Source: Longimicrobium sp. (lineage in GTDB: Bacteria; Gemmatimonadota; Gemmatimonadetes; Longimicrobiales; Longimicrobiaceae). From it: a stretch of DNA of 50,521 bases. A program made the position numbers and the translations under genes. A model generated the notes under the pieces. That model was not told the origin of the DNA. It was given only the letters and a program-made list of their open reading frames with translations, and searched no databases. Shown piece after piece: positions 17,124 to 24,249 of the stretch. The DNA lies in assembly GCA_036389795.1 (NCBI GenBank), contig DASVWD010000025.1, forward strand, positions 1-50,521. Direction: 5' to 3'. The stretch's first letter is position 1; each line of letters begins with the position of its first letter.

Positions 17124-18913
17124 CCACCACGCGACGCCCGGCCGCCCCCGCGGCCGCCACCACCACCGCCGCCAAGAAGGCGGGTGACGACGACCGGGTT
17201 CCGCTTTTCCTGGGAAGCTCCGGCCTGCGCTCGCTGCGTGACAGCGGGTTCCACTTCTCCGCCGCGCTCGGCGAGCCGATCGACAACAGCCTGGAGTCCA
17301 AGGCGAACAGGATCTCGGTGGTGCTGGAGGACGGCACCATGCCCTCGGGCCGTAAGGGCATCGCCCGCGTCATCATCGCCGACGACGGGACGGGCATGGA
17401 AGACACGGTGCTCCGGCGGTACCTGCAGATCGGATTCTCGACGCGGTACATGTCCACCAAGACGATCGGCAAGTACGGCGTCGGAGCGAAGCTGGCGGCG
17501 CTCAGCGTCGCGCAGCGGATCGACGTCTGGAGCCGGACCAAGCCGAATGCCCCGTGGCGGCACATGCACCTCGATCTCGAGGAGCTGGAAAAGGCCGAGG
17601 AGGCCGGCGAGGAGATCTTCCTCGGCGAGCCGGACGAGCTGGCCTTTCCTGCCGGCGTGAAGGAATACGTCCCCGCAGGCACCGGTACGGTCGTCGTCTG
17701 GTCGAAGGTGGACCGGCTCGAGGAGGGGCGGCGCGCGCGCGACACGGGCAGGCTCCGGGCGGAAGTCGAGCGCGAGATCGCCCGTATGTTCCGGAACTTC
17801 CTGGAGGGCGGCATCCGGATCGAGGTCAACGGCAAGGCGCTGCTCCCGTTCGACCCGCTCTTCCTGATGGAGGGGACGTACAACGACGCCGTGCTGACGA
17901 AGGAGTACCCCGAGCCGGATCAGCCAACCCCCAAGGCGGGCGGCGCTGCCGCGGACGCGAAGGTGCGGCATTTCGCGCCGGAACTGATCGCGGACGAGAA
18001 CATCCCGGTGGGCAACTCCTTCGCCCGGCTGCGCGTGACGCTCTATCCGCGGGAAGTGCTCCGCGAGCGGTTCAAGGGCGGTGACGAGCTGGCGAAGCGG
18101 CTGAACATCCCGGGTTCGGAAGGCGTGATCAGCTTCGTCCGTCTGGATCGGGAGATCAACTACACCCTGGTGCCCCGGATCTTCCCGTCGGCGGTGCGCG
18201 AGTTCGACCGCTTCATCGGCATCGAGGTGGCCTTCCGCCCCGAGCTGGACTCGTACTTCGGGGTGCGCAACGTGAAGCGCGGCGTGGAGCCGGAGGACCA
18301 GCTGCGGGACGAGATCCGCACCCGGCTCTCGCGCTACGTGAACACGGCGCGGAAGCGCCTGAAGGCCGTGTGGGCGGCCGCCGACACGGCCCAGCACAAG
18401 GGTGAGCACGACCAGGTGCTGAAGGCGGTCGCCGATGCGGATCGCACGCTGCCGAAGGGCCGCGTCACGAAGCCGGCGGACCAGGACAGCGAAGGGCTCC
18501 TGCGCCAGATGGCCACTGATGTGGGGCAGGAGACGGAGGCGGGGGTGTCGCGGTATGTCGAGCAGCACCGCACCCTGCCGTTCGTGCTGGAGTCGATGGA
18601 CTTCCCCGGCAACAGCTTCATCGAGGTCCAGCACACGAGCGAGCAGACGCTCATCCGCCTGAACGTGCGGCACCGCTTCTACAAGGAGCTCTGGGGGCCG
18701 CTGCGGAAGATCGTCGACGCGGCGGAGGGCACCTACACGGAGGACATCGTGGAGATGGCGTCCCGCGGGATCGAGGCGCTCACGCTGCTGGTGCTGGCGT
18801 ACGGCAAGGCGGAGTCGATGCAGACCAACCCCCACGAGCTCTACGATGAGCTGCGTGACTACTGGGGGATCTTCCTGAACCAGTTCATGTCCAAGGTACG
18901 CGACGTCATCTGA
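17120..18913 (+). CDS. GHKL (MORC-like) ATPase, 597 residues
   Basis: After a 25-residue Ala/Thr-rich lead, the protein has a Bergerat fold. The N-box is GEPIDNSLESKA (52-63), with the general-base glutamate and Mg-binding asparagine in place. DDGTGM lies at 88-93, and the lid motif GKYGVGAKL at 118-126. The core resembles MORC and other prokaryotic Hsp90-like ATPases more than histidine kinases, as no H-box or receiver is present. The C-terminal half is helical with conserved-looking aromatic residues and no known domain. It differs strongly from the other GHKL ATPase at 4995, so the two are not recent copies. It ends a three-gene operon with a GIY-YIG protein and has a clear terminator after it. 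Confidence 0.85.
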   Translation: MTTTRRPAAPAAATTTAAKKAGDDDRVPLFLGSSGLRSLRDSGFHFSAALGEPIDNSLESKANRISVVLEDGTMPSGRKGIARVIIADDGTGMEDTVLRRYLQIGFSTRYMSTKTIGKYGVGAKLAALSVAQRIDVWSRTKPNAPWRHMHLDLEELEKAEEAGEEIFLGEPDELAFPAGVKEYVPAGTGTVVVWSKVDRLEEGRRARDTGRLRAEVEREIARMFRNFLEGGIRIEVNGKALLPFDPLFLMEGTYNDAVLTKEYPEPDQPTPKAGGAAADAKVRHFAPELIADENIPVGNSFARLRVTLYPREVLRERFKGGDELAKRLNIPGSEGVISFVRLDREINYTLVPRIFPSAVREFDRFIGIEVAFRPELDSYFGVRNVKRGVEPEDQLRDEIRTRLSRYVNTARKRLKAVWAAADTAQHKGEHDQVLKAVADADRTLPKGRVTKPADQDSEGLLRQMATDVGQETEAGVSRYVEQHRTLPFVLESMDFPGNSFIEVQHTSEQTLIRLNVRHRFYKELWGPLRKIVDAAEGTYTEDIVEMASRGIEALTLLVLAYGKAESMQTNPHELYDELRDYWGIFLNQFMSKVRDVI

Positions 18914-18920
18914 CGGTCAG

Positions 18921-18950
18921 GGCCCGGGCGGGGGAGACCCCGCCCGGGCC
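18921..18950 (+). terminator. Strong hairpin terminator after the GHKL gene
   Basis: A perfect 13-base-pair GC stem (18921-18933 with 18938-18950) closes a GAGA loop eight bases after the stop codon and is followed by TTTC. The T-tract is short, as is common in very GC-rich genomes. It also separates the plus-strand operon from the opposing minus-strand genes. Confidence 0.8.
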
Positions 18951-19009
18951 TTTCGCCTCAGTGTCGCCTGGCGAGAGGCCGCGAAACGTCGTCTCCGCGA
19001 TTTGGGGTC

Positions 19010-19423
19010 TCAGGTGGAGAGGAAGCGGGAGTCGACGTGGACTTCGTCCACGGCGCACGCCGCGTGTGCCGCGCGGAGCTCCGCGCGCGGATCCCCGACC
19101 GGCCACCGCACCTGGGTCTGGCGGTGGTGCGCTCGGACAACGGTGCCGCAGTAAGGGCAGAGGGGCAGCTCCGGCCGGCCGGCGGCGAGCTCGGCCCGCA
19201 GCGCCGCTGGGGCCTCGGCGGTGGGGACGAGCTGAAGCACTGCGTCCCAAGCCTCGCTCGCGGATGCGCCGCGGTAAAGGTGGTCACCGTGGATGTAGGC
19301 GGTCGACCTGTGGGCGCTTCGCGGCAGCGCGTCGACACGAAAGAGCTTGTTCTTCTGGTCACCGGCGCCTGCATGGACGGAGAGCTGGACACGGTGGGCC
19401 GGTCCGACGAAGACGTGCTTCAT
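19010..19423 (-). CDS. Hypothetical protein with a CPYC motif
   Basis: The 137-residue protein starts at ATG 19423, with GGAG six bases upstream. A CPYC pair near residue 92, followed by histidines (RAHHRQ) and HAAC further on, could form one small metal site. I do not recognise the family. It is the last gene of the long minus-strand block and converges on the GHKL operon terminator. Confidence 0.55.
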   Translation of the reverse strand: MKHVFVGPAHRVQLSVHAGAGDQKNKLFRVDALPRSAHRSTAYIHGDHLYRGASASEAWDAVLQLVPTAEAPAALRAELAAGRPELPLCPYCGTVVRAHHRQTQVRWPVGDPRAELRAAHAACAVDEVHVDSRFLST

Positions 19424-19610
19424 TGCCAGCTCCAAGCGCTAGGAGAAACGAAGCCCTGGCGGGTGCCACGACCTGGCAGGGTTTGGCTTTAGGCTCAGCC
19501 GCTCGATCAGCAGTGGTGAGGTCGAGCGAGATCCGGTGCGTGCAGACCGTGGGAGGTTCGGCGGAAAGCCGGGACGGGGTGAGTGAGCGCCGCGTGCCGG
19601 GGGGCTGGCG

Positions 19611-20111
19611 TCACCATTCGAACAGGGACGCCTGCCCGTGGGGCTCGTGCGCGGCGGCGTCGAGCACGGCCAAGAAGAAGGCGGTGAGGTCGGGCAGCGC
19701 GCTGGAGTCGATGCGCACGAGGCTGGCTTCCTCGTTCTCCGCCGCCCGACGAAGCTCCGCGAGCACCGCCGGCGCCTCGCCTCGGGCGGTGGCCCTCGCC
19801 GCCTCGCGCAGGAGACGAGCGGCGCGGCCGTCCCGTGAGCCCGGCGGGCCGTCTCGCGGCAGGGTGTCGCAGAAGCGGTGGCCGACGGCGGCCGCGGCGT
19901 CGTGCGCGCTCTCCAGGAGGCGCGCCATCGCGCCGCTCACCGCCGGCGGGAGCAGGAGCAGGATGCCTCTCCGGCAGGGCACGGCGGGCGCGGACGCTTC
20001 GGATTCGGCCAGCTCGCACATCCGCTCGATCGCCACCGCGACCCCGGGGAGCGACCCGAGCGTAGCGGCGGCGCCGAGCAGGAGCAGCGCCGGCGGCGGG
20101 GTGGCGCTCAT
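19611..20111 (-). CDS. Hypothetical helical protein ending in a clamp-binding-like motif
   Basis: The protein has 166 residues. ATG 20111 has GAGGG eight bases upstream. It is mostly Ala-rich helix with a hydrophobic patch (GILLLLPPAVSGAMARLLE). Its last residues are QASLFEW, close to the bacterial sliding-clamp-binding consensus QL(S/D)LF, encoded at 19620-19634. No other domain is recognised. It is followed at a distance by a hypothetical protein and preceded by another small gene; an operon is likely. The clamp link is inference from the tail motif and the presence of dnaN on the same element. Confidence 0.55.
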   Translation of the reverse strand: MSATPPPALLLLGAAATLGSLPGVAVAIERMCELAESEASAPAVPCRRGILLLLPPAVSGAMARLLESAHDAAAAVGHRFCDTLPRDGPPGSRDGRAARLLREAARATARGEAPAVLAELRRAAENEEASLVRIDSSALPDLTAFFLAVLDAAAHEPHGQASLFEW

Positions 20112-20136
20112 CGCTGTGTCCCTCACGGACGAGGTC

Positions 20137-20466
20137 TCAGGCGGCGTCGCGGATCAGGTCGAGCTGGTGGGGCGCAGCGCGCTGGACGCGGCGGAGCGCG
20201 CGCCGGATGTGGCCGGCGTAGACGGAGACCGCGCGCCAGTAGACGGCCATCGGCGCCTTTCGGGTCTTCCAGCTGTGCTCCGCCCGCTCGGCGGCTTCGA
20301 GGTGGATCTCGTGCAGCAGCTCGCAGAGGACCTGCAGCACGTCGGGGTGCAGCGCCGCCAAGCGCTTGAAGGCCCGCAGCCCCAGGATCGGGTTGCGGAC
20401 CTCGGCGAGACTCGCCCGTTCCACCTGGCTGGACCGCGGGTCCGCCCGTCCGGCGCTCGGCACCAT
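20137..20466 (-). CDS. Hypothetical helical protein
   Basis: The 109-residue protein starts at ATG 20466 beside GGAGGGGAG. The frame is open further upstream, but there it would cross a recurrent leader box. It is rich in Leu, Ala, Arg and His and predicted to be helical throughout, with a middle segment LHPDVLQVLCELLHEIHLEA. No family is recognised. It lies 25 bases upstream of the gene ending in QASLFEW and is probably in the same transcript. Confidence 0.5.
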   Translation of the reverse strand: MVPSAGRADPRSSQVERASLAEVRNPILGLRAFKRLAALHPDVLQVLCELLHEIHLEAAERAEHSWKTRKAPMAVYWRAVSVYAGHIRRALRRVQRAAPHQLDLIRDAA

Positions 20467-20537
20467 CTCCCCTCCGGGATCATTGGGATCGCACGCTCCT
20501 CCGGCCGTAGACGCTCCCCTTCCGGGCTCACCAGCCA

Positions 20538-20559
20538 CCCGCTTTTCACCGGCGGGGTC
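20538..20559 (-). promoter_or_regulatory. Recurrent GAAAAGC leader box
   Basis: On the minus strand this reads CCCCGCCGGTGAAAAGCGGG and lies about 72 bases before the ATG at 20466 and just after the stop of the upstream gene. It is one of a family of similar boxes ahead of genes in this element. No strong hairpin follows it in this copy. Confidence 0.45.
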
Positions 20560-20581
20560 GTCGCGCTGCAGGGGAGGAAGG

Positions 20582-20857
20582 CTACCGTGGGATGGGGGGC
20601 TGGCACGCCGCCGCGGCCTCGCGGACACGCTCGACCAGAGCGGACGCGTAGCCGTTCCCGTTCAGCTCGCCGAGCAACTGTTCGACGCGGTAGAGGAGCT
20701 CCGGCAGCTGCGCGAACTCGATGGCGTGGCGCTGATCCTCGGAGGTCCGGGTGCGGGTGCTCACGCCGAAGTGCGCCAGGGGGCGCCGGGCGGGGTCCAG
20801 GACGGTGATTCGTCCGCTGCGCGCGAGGCGCAGCATGCGTTGCTCGGGTAGGGGCAT
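20582..20857 (-). CDS. Hypothetical small protein
   Basis: The 91-residue protein starts at ATG 20857, with GGAG five bases upstream. The N-terminal part reads like a beta-rich fold (RSGRITVLDPARRPLAHFGV) followed by a helical half (LPELLYRVEQLLGELNGNG). No family is recognised. It is preceded by the TGT-like gene on the same strand and followed by a recurrent leader box. Confidence 0.5.
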   Translation of the reverse strand: MPLPEQRMLRLARSGRITVLDPARRPLAHFGVSTRTRTSEDQRHAIEFAQLPELLYRVEQLLGELNGNGYASALVERVREAAAACQPPIPR

Positions 20858-20887
20858 GATCGCTCCAGTAGGGGGCCGCGATGGCGG

Positions 20888-22009
20888 TCAGCCCCGGTAC
20901 AGGTGTCCGTCGTACGCGATCGCGAGCAGCGCTGAGCCCTCGCCGTCGGGCGCCCAGACGCCGACGAAGCGCTCGGGCTCACGCCGGGACAGGTCTAGGG
21001 CGGCCGCCGTGGCGGACGCCGCGTCGGGATGCGCCGGGTCGTCGGGCGCGGGGCACTGCACGTCCCCGGTCCGGTAGCTGCGCGGATCGGTCATCAGGTG
21101 ATCGGGAGGAGGAAGGAAGAGCGGCGGGAGCGTCACGTCGCGCGCGCGAGCCGGGGATTCCCCCCCGGGCGCGGGCGGGACCTCGGCCGGCGGGAGCGAG
21201 GTGGCAGCTCCTCCGAAGAGCTCCATCTGCGGGGCCCCGTTGCGGATCTCGTCGGCGAAGCGCTCGAAGCGCTGGACGGTCCAGAGCGGGAAGGCGGAGT
21301 CCAGGGAGTCGGCGCCCACCTCCCGGGCGAAGCGCGCCTTCGCCGGCGTCCCCGCCCGGGCGTAGTGGAGCGCCAGTCCGCGCGCCTCGCACCAGCGCTT
21401 CCAGCGGGCGGCGTGGGTGACCTTCCAGGTGCTGGAGCCGCCCAGCAGGATGCCGCGGAAGTGCATCCAGGTCGGCAGCCCGTCGAACCAGCCGCAGACG
21501 GGGCACGGGCGCTCCAGGTGCCCGGGCTCGATCCCCGGCTGGACGGCGAGGTAGAACCAAGTCTCTGAGAGCGGGTCGTCCTCCTCGTCGTACTCCACCC
21601 CGTCGGTCACCGCGTCCTCCGCGTTCATCCGGAAGTCTTCCCAGAAGCGGTGGTACCACTCGACGGACGTGGCGAGGCTCCGCTCGCCGTCGCCGACGCG
21701 GTCCGGGAGAACCACGATCTCCGGCTGGCGGTCCCAGCCGAGCTCGCCGGCGCTCAGCACCTGCTCGTACCAGGTGTCGTAGTCGTATTCGAGCTCGGAG
21801 GCCCGGCCGCCGGCGAGGAGCGCGTCGACAGACGCGAAGCCGAGCGTGCGCGCCTGCGCGGCGGCCTGCGCGTAGACGCCGTTGTCCAGCATCCAGGGCT
21901 CGTGCGGCCACGGGTCGAGCCGGCGGTCGACCATGCAGCGCCCCCAGCCGAGCTGCTTCAGCCGGCCGATCATGCGGCGGCTGCGCGTGTGCCCGACGAT
22001 CACTCGCAT
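20888..22009 (-). CDS. TGT/DpdA-like protein (phage-type deazaguanine transglycosylase family)
   Basis: The protein has 373 residues. The order of motifs fits the tRNA-guanine transglycosylase fold of phage DpdA-type proteins: WMLDNGVYAQA (about 52), PEIVVLPDRVGDG, WFYLAVQPG, ILLGGSSTWKVT, a following RAGT segment and the strand GADSLDSAFPLW. DpdA enzymes exchange guanine for 7-deazaguanine precursors in DNA. A CPVCG pair sits in the middle, and QMELFGG (about residue 261, 21215-21229) resembles a sliding-clamp-binding site. A 110-residue C-terminal extension is Pro/Ala-rich. The ATG overlaps the end of the preceding gene by ten bases. No preQ0 synthesis genes are in the window, so the substrate is unproven. 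Confidence 0.6.
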   Translation of the reverse strand: MRVIVGHTRSRRMIGRLKQLGWGRCMVDRRLDPWPHEPWMLDNGVYAQAAAQARTLGFASVDALLAGGRASELEYDYDTWYEQVLSAGELGWDRQPEIVVLPDRVGDGERSLATSVEWYHRFWEDFRMNAEDAVTDGVEYDEEDDPLSETWFYLAVQPGIEPGHLERPCPVCGWFDGLPTWMHFRGILLGGSSTWKVTHAARWKRWCEARGLALHYARAGTPAKARFAREVGADSLDSAFPLWTVQRFERFADEIRNGAPQMELFGGAATSLPPAEVPPAPGGESPARARDVTLPPLFLPPPDHLMTDPRSYRTGDVQCPAPDDPAHPDAASATAAALDLSRREPERFVGVWAPDGEGSALLAIAYDGHLYRG

Positions 22010-22290
22010 CGGGAGGCGGGCGGGCGCTCGCGGAAGCTGGCGAGGAGCGAGCTCTCGCGGATGCGGGCGGCCTCCTCGGGGGTGATCCCGAGGCGGGTGT
22101 TCGCCTCCGCGCAGATCGCGTCCGCCTCCTCGCGGGTCTGCCCCCAGTACCACGGCTGGGCGCACGGGCCGTTGCCGGCCAGGGGATAGAAGCCGGACTC
22201 GTCCTCGAAGACCACGACGGGGATGTAGCCGTGCTCGTCTCGGCTGTTCTCCTCGATGGAGTAGCACCAGGGGCGGGAGAAGTCGGGCAT
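22000..22290 (-). CDS. Small conserved-looking hypothetical protein
   Basis: The 96-residue protein is rich in aromatic and acidic residues (GFYPLAGNG, PWYWGQTREEADAICAEANT). This pattern recurs in small phage and plasmid proteins, as far as I recall, without a known function. Its stop overlaps the start of the TGT-like gene by ten bases, so the two are probably translated together. ATG 22290 is the only reasonable start. Confidence 0.6.
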   Translation of the reverse strand: MPDFSRPWCYSIEENSRDEHGYIPVVVFEDESGFYPLAGNGPCAQPWYWGQTREEADAICAEANTRLGITPEEAARIRESSLLASFRERPPASRCE

Positions 22291-22368
22291 GGTCGGGTTC
22301 CTGAATACGCGGCGAGGGGACCGGAACGGTTTCCTCGGTCGTGGGGATGGATGGGGGCGGCCGCGGGC

Positions 22369-22719
22369 CTACACGCAGAGGAAGAGGCGGACGCCGGCGG
22401 CGAGCCCCAGGCCCCAGGACTCCCCGCCGTGGTGGACCAGGGACCAGCGCTCCGGGTCGCCCTGCAGGCTGGCGATGCGCAGGACGTCGGCGACGGCCGC
22501 GCGGTGGTCTACGAAGGAGACCCAGGTCCCCTCGGGATCGATGCGGACGCGGAAGACGTCCGGGAGCGTGACGGGCTCGCCGTGCTCCCGGTCGCATCCG
22601 GGCTCGCCGAGCCGCCAGGGCGTCACCACCGCGCTGGTCCCCACGCGGGTCACCTCCGCCTTCCCCCAGTACTCGGCCGGGCCGTGCCAGGCGGGGCCGG
22701 CACTCGTGCTCTCCTGCAT
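22369..22719 (-). CDS. Hypothetical protein
   Basis: The 116-residue protein starts at ATG 22719 with GAGGAG about four bases upstream. The middle portion (DVFRVRIDPEGTWVSFVDHR) looks like beta strands. No motif or family is recognised. It lies between other small minus-strand genes of the element. Confidence 0.5.
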   Translation of the reverse strand: MQESTSAGPAWHGPAEYWGKAEVTRVGTSAVVTPWRLGEPGCDREHGEPVTLPDVFRVRIDPEGTWVSFVDHRAAVADVLRIASLQGDPERWSLVHHGGESWGLGLAAGVRLFLCV

Positions 22720-22744
22720 CGTGCTCCTCGGGCTGGGGGAAAGC

Positions 22745-23095
22745 TCAGCTCGCGGCGAGGGGCGTCTCCGCCGCCGTGCTGGCGGGCCCGAGCGGAAGCG
22801 GCAGGCACGCGCTGGTGCTGGCGCGCTCGTGGAGCTGCTCGCTCACGTGCTGGAGCGACGCGATTGCGGTGTCTACCTGGCGGGCCGCGCGCTCGAAGCG
22901 CGCCGACTCCGTCTCGCCCGCGCTGCCGCGGTAGAGCTCGACGGCCAGGAAGTCGGCCAGGGGATCGCTGCCGTTGGCCGCGCGGGGCTCGATGCCCTCG
23001 TAGGCGGAGAGCGCCGCGGCGGTGACCCTGAGTGCCCGCGGATCGCGACCCGGGGCGGCCCCGGCGGCGGCCGGGACGGAGGCGGTGCAGATCAT
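22745..23095 (-). CDS. Hypothetical protein
   Basis: The 116-residue protein starts at ATG 23095 with AGGAG six bases upstream. It is helical and Ala/Glu-rich (DFLAVELYRGS, RFERAARQVDTAIASLQHVS). No family is recognised. A recurrent leader box and a GC hairpin lie directly upstream, so its expression is probably under the element's common control. Confidence 0.5.
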   Translation of the reverse strand: MICTASVPAAAGAAPGRDPRALRVTAAALSAYEGIEPRAANGSDPLADFLAVELYRGSAGETESARFERAARQVDTAIASLQHVSEQLHERASTSACLPLPLGPASTAAETPLAAS

Positions 23096-23124
23096 CGGTG
23101 GCTCCTCTCGCAAGCGTGGTCCTC

Positions 23125-23203
23125 GCGCCGGCCGGCACCGATCCCCGGCCGGCGCGCCGCGGTCGGAGCCGCGGCATCACCCCAGCTTTTCACCGCCGGG
23201 GTT
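23125..23203 (-). promoter_or_regulatory. Leader with GAAAAGC box and GC hairpin
   Basis: On the minus strand the box CCCCGGCGGTGAAAAGCTGG (within 23203-23181) is followed by a perfect 11-base-pair hairpin (23155-23145 with 23135-23125, nine-base loop). About 20 bases later comes the AGGAG site of the gene at 23095. There is no T-tract after the hairpin, so it is more likely an RNA leader structure than a terminator. Confidence 0.5.
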
Positions 23204-23299
23204 GCTCCTCCCCCTCCCCCAACACGACCGGCCCGCGCCTGGGAACGAGGCGCGGGCCGGGAGCAGCAGGTGCGCAGCCGGTCGGCCGGCGGGCAGCGC

Positions 23300-24211
23300 T
23301 CAGGCCGCGGTGGCCGTTTGGTCGGCGCGCAGCAGTGCCTCCACGGCGGTGTCGAGGTCCGCCAGGGTCACCACGCCCGCGAAGGGGGCGAAGAGCGCCT
23401 CCGACACGGACGCGTGCACGATCCCGAGGGTGAGCACGGCCGAGCAGGCATCCGCCGCCGCCCGCTCGAAGTCGGCGGCCTCACCCGTGGTCCACCCCCC
23501 GTGGAAGGCGACGGCGAGGGCGCTGTCGGTCACCCGCCGCGCCTCGGCGACCGTGTCGGGGGCTGGGAGCCACGTGGCGATCGCCTCCGCCGCCATCGCC
23601 CGGGCCTCGGCGAGCCACGCCCCGCCCTCGCGGCGCCGCGCCTCCGCCGGGACGACGCGGAACGACTCGGCGCCGGCCGGGTCCAGCCGGAGCGCGAGCG
23701 CGGTGAGCGCGGCGACGTTCCGGGCGTAGCGGTCGCCCAGCGAGTCGACCACCTCCGCGGCGCGCGCCGGCCACCGCACGTCCTCGGTGTCGGCGACGTC
23801 GACCCGGTTCCCGGCGCGCCCGTGCCAGACGTCCGCCACCACGCGCAGCAGCGTGCGGGTGTCGGCGTCTTGGGCGGTCACCGTCGGGCAGTCCGGCTCG
23901 CCGCACGGGCACTCCAGTACCCGGAACGTCCGCGCGAAGGCGAGGAGCCGCTGGCGGAGGAGCGGCTCCCGGCGCGGCTCCGGGCGGCCGCGCCACTCGG
24001 TCGCGACGGCGCGGAGCATGGAGACCAGGCTCATGGTGTCGACGTGCGCCTCGGGGCACCCGGGCAGGCCGCAGGGGCAGAGGTGCCCCCGCAGGAAGCC
24101 GTGCGTGCTCCCGAAGCGGCGCAGGTGATCGCGCAGATGCGCGAGCGCCGCGTCCAGGGCGGCGGGCGCGGCGGCGAGGGGTGAAGGGGCGGGGGCGGTC
24201 TCGGCGGTCAT
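23300..24211 (-). CDS. Hypothetical protein with duplicated CPCG cysteine modules
   Basis: The protein has 303 residues. It contains two copies of a short module about 55 residues apart: HLCPCGLPGCPEAH followed by LRAVATEWRGR, and LECPCGEPDCPTV followed by LRVVADVWHGR. The CxC-x4-C spacing in each suggests a metal site, perhaps zinc shared between the repeats. The remainder is Ala-rich helix. No family is recognised. It is encoded just downstream of the long helical protein ending at 24250 on the same strand and probably shares its transcript. Confidence 0.6.
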   Translation of the reverse strand: MTAETAPAPSPLAAAPAALDAALAHLRDHLRRFGSTHGFLRGHLCPCGLPGCPEAHVDTMSLVSMLRAVATEWRGRPEPRREPLLRQRLLAFARTFRVLECPCGEPDCPTVTAQDADTRTLLRVVADVWHGRAGNRVDVADTEDVRWPARAAEVVDSLGDRYARNVAALTALALRLDPAGAESFRVVPAEARRREGGAWLAEARAMAAEAIATWLPAPDTVAEARRVTDSALAVAFHGGWTTGEAADFERAAADACSAVLTLGIVHASVSEALFAPFAGVVTLADLDTAVEALLRADQTATAA

Positions 24212-24249
24212 AACGGGTCGGGTGGGGCGGGCGCGGCCCGCGGACAGAG

